Positions 1 through 7,177 of a stretch of 33,467 bases of DNA are shown here, in pieces. Within the stretch, counting starts at the first letter, position 1, and each line of letters opens with the position of its first letter. Source of the stretch: Pseudomonas folii (GTDB lineage Bacteria; Pseudomonadota; Gammaproteobacteria; Pseudomonadales; Pseudomonadaceae); contig NZ_JACONW010000060.1 of the NCBI RefSeq assembly GCF_014357575.1, positions 1 through 33,467 on the forward strand, in the 5' to 3' direction. The position numbers were made by a program, and so were the translations under genes. The notes beneath the pieces are model-generated. The model worked only from the letters and a program-made list of their open reading frames with translations, did not search any database and was not told where the DNA came from.

Positions 1-1376
1 GCGGTTTCAGCAACGCCGACCTGGCGATCGCTAACGGCACGTTGAGCGCGGTTAGCAGCAGTGATGGCGGTGTCACCTGGACGGCGACTCTGACACCAAC
101 GGTCAATGTGACCGACACCACCAACCTGATCACGCTGGATAACACGGGCGTCGCCAATGCTTCCGGTAACATCGGCAGCGGTGTCACCCTGTCCAACAAT
201 TATGTGATTGATACTGCGAGCCCGACCGCGACTATTGTGGTGGCGAACAGCGCACTGGGGATCGGTCAAACCTCGCCAGTGACCATCACCTTCAGTGAAG
301 CAGTGACTAACTTCGACCTTTCGGACCTCAGTGTCGCCAACGGTACGCTGTCCAATCTGGTCAGCAGGGACGGTGGCATCACCTGGACTGCAACCCTCAC
401 GCCAACGGCGAATATCTCGGATGCGAGTAACTTCATCGTTCTGGACAGCAGTAATGTCACGGATCTGGCGGGCAATGCGGGTTCTGGTGTTATCAACTCC
501 GGCAACTACGTGATTGACGGTCAGGTGCCAACCATTTCGAGCATTGTGGTTGCAAACCCGAATCTGACCACCGGGCAGACCACTCAAGTGACGTTCACCT
601 TCAGCGAGCGGGTCAGTAATTTCGATCTTTCGGACCTCAGCGTTGCCAATGGCACTCTGTCGAACCTGAGCAGTAGCGATGGTGGTCAGACCTGGACAGC
701 GACTCTGACCCCGACGGCGAATACTCTGGACCCGAGCAACTTCATCACGCTCGACAGCAGCACGGTGACGGACCTGGCGGGCAATGCCGGTATCGGTATT
801 ACCAGCTCCAGCAACTACGCAATCGCTACGCTTTCTCAAGGCGGCGATCCGCAGTTCCGAGTCACCGAGCCGGGCCCGCTGACCAGCCAGCCAAACCTGC
901 CATTGCAGCCGACATTGTTTGGGCCGCCGACTGGCAATCTGGGTTCGCCGCTGAGTTTTGCGCCGCTGTTCGAGCAGCGCACCACGGGAGGTAGCCTGCC
1001 GCCGCTGGGTAACATCTTCATCAGCAATGGCGCATTGGCTCCAAGTTTCATCGCGCAGGTTTTCAGCCCGGATACTTTGGGCGTCAATACCGGTGCCACG
1101 GGTGGATTCCTTGGCTTTAGCGGCGCAGAGGGCAGCGTATTCGGCAGCAGTACATTGTCGACGCTCTTCAATCGCGAGTCCTCTACGGAAACCTCGGCGC
1201 AAAGCGCTTTCGACAGTGGCAGTGGGTTGAGTGATTCGTCACAAGGCATTCGTGTCGGCTCTGGTGCGCTGACGTTAGAGCAACAACTGCAACTGCTCCT
1301 GGACGGTGAGCAGAAACAGCTGCATGAACTGGCATGGGCTTTAGGGAAAGCAGGGATCAGTGAAGTGCAGGCCTGA
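1..1376 (+). CDS. C-terminal part of a large Ig-like repeat surface protein (5' end outside window)
   Basis: The reading frame is open from base 3, so the gene starts upstream and only the last ~457 residues are here. Two complete and one partial Ig-like domains (resembling the bacterial Big_12 type) repeat with a 103-residue period; each carries FDLSDLSVANGTLSN or a close variant, then a TW-A-TLTPT strand and a VTDLAGNAG loop. After about base 835 the repeats give way to a Pro/Gly/Ser/Thr-rich tail of ~180 residues ending in a Gln/Leu-rich amphipathic segment. I see no sortase motif and no RTX nonapeptides. Such repeats are typical of giant secreted adhesins and biofilm proteins. The next gene encodes a TolC-type outer-membrane channel, which suggests type I-like export. 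The Asp-rich loops could bind calcium. The adhesin role is inferred from repeat type and context. Confidence 0.8.
   Translation, partial: GFSNADLAIANGTLSAVSSSDGGVTWTATLTPTVNVTDTTNLITLDNTGVANASGNIGSGVTLSNNYVIDTASPTATIVVANSALGIGQTSPVTITFSEAVTNFDLSDLSVANGTLSNLVSRDGGITWTATLTPTANISDASNFIVLDSSNVTDLAGNAGSGVINSGNYVIDGQVPTISSIVVANPNLTTGQTTQVTFTFSERVSNFDLSDLSVANGTLSNLSSSDGGQTWTATLTPTANTLDPSNFITLDSSTVTDLAGNAGIGITSSSNYAIATLSQGGDPQFRVTEPGPLTSQPNLPLQPTLFGPPTGNLGSPLSFAPLFEQRTTGGSLPPLGNIFISNGALAPSFIAQVFSPDTLGVNTGATGGFLGFSGAEGSVFGSSTLSTLFNRESSTETSAQSAFDSGSGLSDSSQGIRVGSGALTLEQQLQLLLDGEQKQLHELAWALGKAGISEVQA
3..833 (+). repeat. Tandem coding repeats of Ig-like domains, 309-bp period
   Basis: Within the adhesin gene the same coding block recurs every 309 bp (103 codons): the FDLSDLSVANG segment starts at about 312 and 621, with a shorter version at the left edge. 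The copies differ at many synonymous positions, so this is an old array rather than a recent duplication. Copy number upstream of the window is unknown. Confidence 0.85.
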
Positions 1377-1393
1377 GACAAGGCTTGAGTCAT

Positions 1394-1413
1394 GCGCCGG
1401 TAAATCCCGGCGC
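1394..1413 (+). terminator. Intergenic hairpin after the adhesin gene
   Basis: GCGCCGG (1394-1400) pairs perfectly with CCGGCGC (1407-1413) around a 6-base loop, 18 bases after the adhesin stop. The following TTATAAAA is only weakly U-rich, so it may be a leaky terminator that lets some transcription into the TolC gene, or a 3'-end stabiliser. Confidence 0.4.
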
Positions 1414-1449
1414 TTATAAAAGAATGAGTAGTCAGGGGCGGTCGAACGG

Positions 1450-2970
1450 ATGAAAAGATGTAAGAAGTTATTCAGTGTCAGCCTGCTGGCACTGGTAGTG
1501 AGTGGTTGTGCTGTCACCAGCCAACCTATCGACCGCAGTGTCAGTGAGCAGCGTGCAAAAAGCGACCTGCAACAGATGTACAAGAACCAGGAGCCCCTGA
1601 ACGGTCCTCTGACCCTGCATCAGGCCATGGCTCGTGCGGTCAAGTACAACCTCGAAGCACGTCTGAAAATCATGGAAGAGGCCTTGGCCAAGCGCCAGCT
1701 GGACCTTGCCAGCTTTGACATGCTGCCACGTATGGCCTTGTCTGCAGGTTATGCGGGGCGCAGCAATGTCAGCGCCTCCAGCAGCGAAAGTGTGGAGACC
1801 GGCACCCAGTCTCTGGAGCCCTCGACTTCCCAGGATCGTAGTCGTCGTGTCGCCGACCTCACCATGGTGTGGAACGTACTCGACTTTGGCGTCAGCTACA
1901 TCAGTGCCAAACAGCAGGGTGACCAACGCCTGATTGTTCAGGAGCGTCGTCGCAAAGTCGTTAACACCATCGTTCAGGACGTACGCTCGGCCTATTGGCG
2001 TGCAGTGGCGGCCGAGCGTCTGCTCAAGCAGATCGACAGCTTGATGGTCCGCGTCGAACAGGCTCAGGGCAATAGCCAGAAGATGAGCGAACAGCGCGTC
2101 GGCGATCCGGTTCAGGCGCTGAGCTATCAGCGTTCATTGATTCAGGCGACCCGTCAGCTTGAAGAGCAGCGTAAGGCGCTCTCCCTGGCAAAGACCGAAC
2201 TCTCGACCCTGATCAACCTGCCACTGGGTACTGAACTCACCCTGGCGACCCCGGACGATTACTCGATCCCGGAACTCAGGGTCGACATGAGCGTGCTGGA
2301 GCACGAAGCGCTGGCCAGCCGTCCGGAACTGCGCGAGCAGGATTACCAGACCCGCATCAGCTCTGCCGAAACCCGCAAAGCCATGCTGCGTTTGCTGCCG
2401 GGCCTGGAGTTCTCTGCGGGCGGCCATTACGACAGCAACTCTTTCCTGGTCAATGACAAATGGGCCGACATGGGAGTCAAGGTCACCTGGAACCTCTTCA
2501 ACGTCATCTCCGCTCCAGCGGCCATCGACGTGGCAAAGGCGGGCGAAGAAGTCGCTGCGGCGCGTCGTCAGGCGATGTCGATTGCGGTACTGGCACAGCT
2601 TTATGTCGCGAACGCCAACTACCGTGAAGCCCTGCGCCAGTTCAAGACCAGCCAGCAACTGTCGAGCATCGATGGTGAAATCGTTGGTCAACTGCGCAAT
2701 CGGTACAAGGCGGCAGGCATCGGTGAACTGGACCTGATCCAGGGCGAGCTCAATACCCTGCAAGCCGACCTGCGTCGTGACCTGGCCTACGCCGACCTGC
2801 GCAATGCCTACGGGCAGATATTCGCCAGTGCCGGGCTTGATCCATTGCCGGAGCAACTGCCTTCGACCGACGTTCAAGTGATCGCGGGTGCCTTGGCATC
2901 GCGTGAGAACCGATGGTCGGCCGGCAACATTGCCGAACCTGTTAAAGCGGCTGAAGCCAAGGCCAATTAA
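1450..2970 (+). CDS. TolC-family outer-membrane channel lipoprotein
   Basis: A 506-residue outer-membrane efflux/secretion channel. The N-terminus has a basic start (MKRCKK), a hydrophobic stretch and the lipobox VSGC with Cys20 as the lipidated residue. The body shows two TolC-like halves: helical Ala/Gln/Arg-rich segments (about 65-260 and 290-470), with the strand-like AYWRAVAAE and the internal repeat region RNRYKAAGIGELDLIQGE, typical of OEP domains. AGGGG at 1434-1438 precedes the ATG. It lies 73 bp after the Ig-like adhesin gene, so it is probably the outer-membrane part of the export route for that protein. No inner-membrane ABC or membrane-fusion gene is visible here; they would have to lie upstream or elsewhere. 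A drug-efflux or LapE-like role cannot be separated from this sequence. Confidence 0.87.
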   Translation: MKRCKKLFSVSLLALVVSGCAVTSQPIDRSVSEQRAKSDLQQMYKNQEPLNGPLTLHQAMARAVKYNLEARLKIMEEALAKRQLDLASFDMLPRMALSAGYAGRSNVSASSSESVETGTQSLEPSTSQDRSRRVADLTMVWNVLDFGVSYISAKQQGDQRLIVQERRRKVVNTIVQDVRSAYWRAVAAERLLKQIDSLMVRVEQAQGNSQKMSEQRVGDPVQALSYQRSLIQATRQLEEQRKALSLAKTELSTLINLPLGTELTLATPDDYSIPELRVDMSVLEHEALASRPELREQDYQTRISSAETRKAMLRLLPGLEFSAGGHYDSNSFLVNDKWADMGVKVTWNLFNVISAPAAIDVAKAGEEVAAARRQAMSIAVLAQLYVANANYREALRQFKTSQQLSSIDGEIVGQLRNRYKAAGIGELDLIQGELNTLQADLRRDLAYADLRNAYGQIFASAGLDPLPEQLPSTDVQVIAGALASRENRWSAGNIAEPVKAAEAKAN

Positions 2971-2986
2971 GCGCATAGGCGGATTC

Positions 2987-3775
2987 GTGCGTCCGGCCTT
3001 TTCCCGCCTGCCTGTGACAGTGGATTTGCCTCTGCTGTTACAAGCGCTGTCGCGTATTGCCGATACAGCCTGGACCGCCCATTTCAACGCCGGTTACTAC
3101 GACGGGCAATGGTCGGGGGTCGCATTGATTTCCGCAGCCGATGCCCTGACGACGTTATCGTCTGGTGTCGGCGAGCCCACCCCGCGAGACCCATGGCAAA
3201 ACGACGACCGTTGGGCTGTGGCCCTGCGCGACCTGCCACTGGATATTCGCAGCGCCCGCCTGCTCCGTCTCGGGCCGGGCAGCAGAATTCACGAACACCG
3301 CGATTACGACCTCAGCGGACCCGAGGCCGATTGCCGTTTGCACGTCCCCTTGATCAGCTCGCCAGATGTGGACTTCATGCTGGAAAGCCAGCGCATCCCG
3401 ATGAATGCGGGCGAGTGCTGGTTTCTCGACCTTGCCCGGTCTCACAGTGTTGATAATTGGGGGCAGACGGAGCGGGTCCATCTGGTGCTCGACTGTCGAC
3501 CCAATGTCTGGCTTGAACAGCAGATCCTGGACGGCTTACCGATAACACCGTCAGCAGGTACGGGCCGTGCAGCCGAAGCTTTCGCACAATTTCGTACGTT
3601 GCTGGAGCGCGACCCTTTGCTATGCACTGCCTTGCAGGCCGAATCAGACCGCGAAGCCTTCATCGCCAGAACTCTGGTGCTGGGTGCTGAACAGGGTCTG
3701 CATTTCAGTCGTGAAGAGGTGCGCGCTGCGATGCGTCTGGGGCGCAATCGATGGAATCGACAATGGACAGCCTGA
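2987..3775 (+). CDS. Aspartyl/asparaginyl beta-hydroxylase-like Fe(II)/2-oxoglutarate oxygenase
   Basis: This family hydroxylates the beta-carbon of Asp or Asn side chains using Fe(II), O2 and 2-oxoglutarate. Taking the GTG at 2987 as start (AGGCGGA at 2977-2983, just after the TolC stop) gives 262 residues. A longer frame from 2888 would overlap the TolC gene by 83 bp and is less likely. The double-stranded beta-helix core is visible: LRLGPGSRIHEHRDYD with the first iron His (about 104), CRLHVPL with the oxoglutarate-region Arg, then the second His in DLARSHSVDNWG (about 153) and Arg in ERVHLVLD (about 163). This matches the two-His pattern of AspH-type enzymes. It overlaps the sulfotransferase gene by 25 bp, so the two are probably co-translated. 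The substrate is unknown; the neighbouring adhesin is a candidate (inference). Confidence 0.82.
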   Translation: MRPAFSRLPVTVDLPLLLQALSRIADTAWTAHFNAGYYDGQWSGVALISAADALTTLSSGVGEPTPRDPWQNDDRWAVALRDLPLDIRSARLLRLGPGSRIHEHRDYDLSGPEADCRLHVPLISSPDVDFMLESQRIPMNAGECWFLDLARSHSVDNWGQTERVHLVLDCRPNVWLEQQILDGLPITPSAGTGRAAEAFAQFRTLLERDPLLCTALQAESDREAFIARTLVLGAEQGLHFSREEVRAAMRLGRNRWNRQWTA

Positions 3776-4719
3776 AAGGCTGGTTGCCAATCCGTATCTG
3801 GCAGGAAGCCGAAGAGTGGCGGGTGGACTGGTGCTGGTTTGGCGAACGTAAGCTTGATCAACCCTTCTTTTGCGATGCAGTGGACGACGCGCTGCGGTTG
3901 CCTTTCAACCAGGCTTTCCGGCGTGAGACGCCGCTTGCGGTGCTGTGCGAATGGCAGCAGCCAGCGATTCCCCCGGCGGCTTTTGTCCACCACGCTTCGC
4001 GTTGCGGCTCGACACTGATTGGCCAGATGTTGGCGCAACTCGATGAGGTGATCGTGATATCCGAACCGCCGCCCCTTGATGCGCTGTTGCGTGGCGTGTT
4101 GGACCCCGCTGTCCGGCGTGCTGCCCTTCACGGTTTACTGGCCGCTTATGGCCAGCCCAGACGTGGTATCGAACAGAAACTGATGATCAAACTGGATGCG
4201 TGGAACATCGGGGAGTTGCCGCTGTTACACGAGTGCTTTCCTGAAGTGCCTTGGATATTCGTCTACCGAGAGCCACTGGAAATCGCCGTTTCTCACCTTC
4301 GTCGTGCAGGCATGCACATGGTGCCGGGGATTATCGGACCCAGCTCGCTGGACGGAGAAAGTCAGAGCGATTCGCGAGAAGACTATATCGGGCAGCGACT
4401 GAGCCGGATCCTCGATTTCGGCCTTGAATACTGCCACGCGTTTGGAGGCTTGCCGGTGAACTATCAGGAATTGCCCGACGCGATGAGCCGACATCTGGCG
4501 GATTTCTTCGGCCTGGATGCCGTACAACGCAACACGGCACTGTCAGTAGCGGCGCAGCATGCCAAACAACCCGGCCAAGTGTTTGTTGCTGACAGTCAGG
4601 ATAAACAGCGTGAGGCTACCGAACGGCTCACGGAGCGGATCGAATACTGGACCCGAACGACCTACGATGCGTTGGAAGTATTACGAGAGAAACGCAGTGA
4701 GCATGTTCAGCGCCGATAG
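3751..4719 (+). CDS. Sulfotransferase-like protein
   Basis: A 322-residue protein with the two PAPS-binding signatures of sulfotransferases. The 5'-phosphosulfate loop is HHASRCGSTLIGQML (about residues 80-94). The 3'-phosphate region is PWIFVYREPLEIAVSHLRR (about 167-185), with the conserved Arg and Ser. The family moves a sulfuryl group from PAPS to a hydroxyl or amine. The start ATG at 3751 lies inside the end of the hydroxylase gene; an internal ATG at 3763 is the alternative. The gene ends 4 bp before the convergent methyltransferase stop. The coupling suggests it acts on the same target as the hydroxylase, possibly using a newly made hydroxyl as acceptor (inference). A carbohydrate or lipid acceptor is equally possible. 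Confidence 0.78.
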   Translation: MESTMDSLKGWLPIRIWQEAEEWRVDWCWFGERKLDQPFFCDAVDDALRLPFNQAFRRETPLAVLCEWQQPAIPPAAFVHHASRCGSTLIGQMLAQLDEVIVISEPPPLDALLRGVLDPAVRRAALHGLLAAYGQPRRGIEQKLMIKLDAWNIGELPLLHECFPEVPWIFVYREPLEIAVSHLRRAGMHMVPGIIGPSSLDGESQSDSREDYIGQRLSRILDFGLEYCHAFGGLPVNYQELPDAMSRHLADFFGLDAVQRNTALSVAAQHAKQPGQVFVADSQDKQREATERLTERIEYWTRTTYDALEVLREKRSEHVQRR

Positions 4720-4723
4720 AAAA

Positions 4724-5794
4724 TCAAACGAATGTCGCGGCGTCCACCGCGTGATAGACGTAGCGCTCATCAGTCATGCGTTTGATTTCTTCAAGATAAT
4801 TGGAGTTCATCACGAATAGATGGGCCCCGTCAGGCAGTGCCAGCATGGCCTGCTCCGGCGATGAGACCCTGAGCCCGCTGAGGGGCAAGTAGCGGCCCTG
4901 CTTGGCGGGATTTATATCGATGACCTGATCCACTTCGACTCCGGCGCGCTGCAGGAACAGCGAATAGATCACGCCTTTGGAGGCTGCACCCCAGATGCCG
5001 ACCGGCTTATCGGGGGATGCCTGGATAATACTCAGTGCTCGTTTGATGCTGAGCATGAAATCTGCTGGCATCTGTACCTCTGGCGCTGCTGGCAACGGTT
5101 TGCTGCGCAAGCTCCCTAAGTCAGCAACCACATACAGGTATTGCCCGCCGAACAGATGCCCGGCTTCATGCACTGTGCCGAACAAACGGTTGAAATCTCC
5201 GAGCCGGAAGTAGTTCACGTGCTCATAAAACACGTCAAACCAAGCCTTGTGCTCAAGAATCCAATCCATGCAAGGCACTTCGATGTAGATCAAACCGCCG
5301 CCGTTGGCCTCGGCGATGGATTGCAGAAAGGTCATGGGGTCGGGAATATGTTCAAGCACGTGACGCAGGATGACGGCCTCGGCAGCCAATCCAGCCTCAC
5401 GGGTGAAAGGCGCCTTGACCACATATGGGCTTTGGCCCTCATAAGCGGGGTCGATGCCAATAATGTCGAAACCGTGGTCACGCAGTTGCTCAAGGAAATA
5501 TCCCTTGCCGCAGCCGACTTCGATCAGACTCATGTCACCCATATGCTTGCTGATGATCTGCTCAGCCGCGTCCAGGTGCGCCTTGAAGTATCCCGAGTGG
5601 GCTTGCTCGTTTTGATAGCCGCTGTCATAACAGAGCTTTTGCGGGTCAAAGGCGTGGTTATAGATCAGCCCCGTGTCCAGATCCTGGACCAGAATAAGAT
5701 CTGCACTGACCGACGATCGCGCAGCATCAGCATCGGCAAAGGTACGGTTCTGCAACACTGGCAGCGCGCTGCTCCGATACAACTCCTTGTGCAT
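4724..5794 (-). CDS. Class I SAM-dependent methyltransferase (sugar C-methyltransferase-like)
   Basis: The SAM-binding motif I is LIEVGCGKGYF (about residue 90 from the chosen start), followed by IGIDPAY and the post-motif RHVLEHIPDP. The C-terminal third (PVGIWGAASKGVIYSLFL, then VDQVIDINPAKQGRYLP) is the Rossmann-like domain of the C-methyltransferases that modify dTDP-sugars. The usual N-terminal Cys-rich zinc domain is absent or degenerate; instead there is LPVLQNRTFADADAARSS. I chose the ATG at 5794 (356 residues; TTGGGAA upstream). An upstream in-frame GTG at 5830 adds 12 residues, and the frame stays open to about 5888. Likely substrates are nucleotide sugars for surface polysaccharide. 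It is convergent with the sulfotransferase gene. Confidence 0.8.
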   Translation of the reverse strand: MHKELYRSSALPVLQNRTFADADAARSSVSADLILVQDLDTGLIYNHAFDPQKLCYDSGYQNEQAHSGYFKAHLDAAEQIISKHMGDMSLIEVGCGKGYFLEQLRDHGFDIIGIDPAYEGQSPYVVKAPFTREAGLAAEAVILRHVLEHIPDPMTFLQSIAEANGGGLIYIEVPCMDWILEHKAWFDVFYEHVNYFRLGDFNRLFGTVHEAGHLFGGQYLYVVADLGSLRSKPLPAAPEVQMPADFMLSIKRALSIIQASPDKPVGIWGAASKGVIYSLFLQRAGVEVDQVIDINPAKQGRYLPLSGLRVSSPEQAMLALPDGAHLFVMNSNYLEEIKRMTDERYVYHAVDAATFV

Positions 5795-6086
5795 GTTCAA
5801 TTCCCAACAAAGTTTGGAGACGTCGCGCACAATTCCCTCGCTGTTGCACTGGCGGACTTCTCTTGGGTCGGCATATAGGCACCGTTAGCTGCATCTTATG
5901 CCACAACACAAAATTACTGACAGTCTCAAGCGGACTTTCTTTTTGTCTGTAATACCGCATCCACTCTTCTTCAGTGGCGTCCGGTGAGCTGGCCAGCGTC
6001 CCGCGCAATTCTTCCACACCCAATTGACAGACTCCCGACGGATCATTGTAATGACCGGCGTTTACGGACGGTGCAAGGGACCTGCC

Positions 6087-6524
6087 ATGACCAAGACGTC
6101 ATCTTCCGGCCGGGGAGATCTGCTCCGCGCGCTGATTTTTATCCCGCTGGGCCTGTGTCTGCTGTGCCTCACCGTGTGGCTGGTCGAAGACCGGCTGGGT
6201 TTTCTGGCCCAGGCACAACGTGCGCAAGGGCATGTCAGTGCCCTGAACTCCGGCGGCAGTCATCCACAAATTGACTTCAACGACGCCACGGGCAAGGCCG
6301 TCAGCTACCCCGAGAGCGGGTTTATATTCGGCTACGCGGTGGGCGACTCAGTGACGGTGTTCTACAGCGCCGAAGCACCCTCCAGCACCGCGATCATTCG
6401 AGACCGGGGTGCGCTTTGGGGCGCGAGCCTGTTCGCGGGTCTGTTGGCAGTTGTGTTCACCGCAGGGGGCGGCTACCACGCAGCCGCATGGATTCGTCGG
6501 CGCCGGATGGCGCGGCCCATATAG
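6087..6524 (+). CDS. DUF3592-like small membrane protein
   Basis: A 145-residue protein with an N-terminal membrane segment (LIFIPLGLCLLCLTVWLV), an extracytoplasmic beta-rich stretch of ~75 residues and a second membrane segment (GASLFAGLLAVVFTAGGGY), then a short basic tail (WIRRRRMARPI). The middle region, with QIDFNDATGKAV and YAVGDSVTVFYSAEAPSSTAII, is the typical DUF3592 pattern. The ATG at 6087 is chosen because AAGGGA at 6075-6080 is well placed; an in-frame ATG at 6051 lacks a good ribosome site. The function of the family is unknown. The next gene starts 9 bp after the stop, so the two are probably one operon. Confidence 0.72.
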   Translation: MTKTSSSGRGDLLRALIFIPLGLCLLCLTVWLVEDRLGFLAQAQRAQGHVSALNSGGSHPQIDFNDATGKAVSYPESGFIFGYAVGDSVTVFYSAEAPSSTAIIRDRGALWGASLFAGLLAVVFTAGGGYHAAAWIRRRRMARPI

Positions 6525-6533
6525 GATATTCAA

Positions 6534-7112
6534 ATGCAAATCCCGTTACCCGTCACTGTAAGTGACTGGCGCTACAAGACTGCCAGCGGCGGTGGATTGA
6601 CCGTAGTGTTCGCGGCCGCCGCTGGCGGTGCACTGACCCTGACCGACCCCAACGGGGTCGACCAGCAGTTTCGCTATGGCTCGGCTGGGGTCGGCCTGGG
6701 CATTGGCGCGCGCCTGCCGCGGTTCGGCAAGGTCAACTTGCACGTGCGAGGCAAGAGCGTCGGGGCTGCAGGCGCAAGCGAAGATTTTCCGGCATTCGGC
6801 CAAGTGCTGGTTGCAGAATCGATCGCTGGCCGCGGTCTGGTCCGCGAGGACTTCCAGGGTGCTTGTGTGTTCATTGAAGCGGGCGTAGGTCTGATCGGTG
6901 GAGCCAGCGGCTCGGCCATGCTGTTCGGTCTTGACCCCAAACTCCTGGCCATGGCCGCCGCCTCGATGACGCCGATGGGCAGCGTTCTCCTGCCCCACGA
7001 CAGCACGGTGCGCCTGCTGCGCTCGGCCAAAGGCGTGATCGTCGCCGCTGGCCTTAACGTGGGACTGCAGGCTGGAGGTGGCGCGACGATTTCTCTGGGC
7101 GGGCTGTTCTGA
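6534..7112 (+). CDS. Hypothetical Gly/Ala-rich protein
   Basis: I do not recognise this 192-residue protein. It has no signal peptide and no clear membrane helix at the start. It is rich in Gly, Ala and Leu, with alternating hydrophobic stretches such as VGLGIGARLPRFGKVNLHV, ACVFIEAGVGLIGGASGSAM and a C-terminal AGGGATISLGGLF. This could fit a beta-rich or membrane-inserting protein. The start ATG at 6534 follows TAGGAT by ~5 bp. It is paired with the DUF3592 membrane protein just upstream (9-bp gap), so the two probably act together. It ends 65 bp before the convergent chemoreceptor gene. Confidence 0.6.
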   Translation: MQIPLPVTVSDWRYKTASGGGLTVVFAAAAGGALTLTDPNGVDQQFRYGSAGVGLGIGARLPRFGKVNLHVRGKSVGAAGASEDFPAFGQVLVAESIAGRGLVREDFQGACVFIEAGVGLIGGASGSAMLFGLDPKLLAMAAASMTPMGSVLLPHDSTVRLLRSAKGVIVAAGLNVGLQAGGGATISLGGLF

Positions 7113-7177
7113 TCATCGTGACTCAGAAAGTTTTGGCCTCTCATCATCTGTCCGAATCGCTCGAGTCACCAGCGCAA

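Noticed and set aside
2888..2986. Longer N-terminus for the Asp hydroxylase
   Set aside because: It would overlap the TolC gene by 83 bp, and the added residues are basic and unlike the family. The GTG at 2987 with AGGCGGA just upstream fits better.
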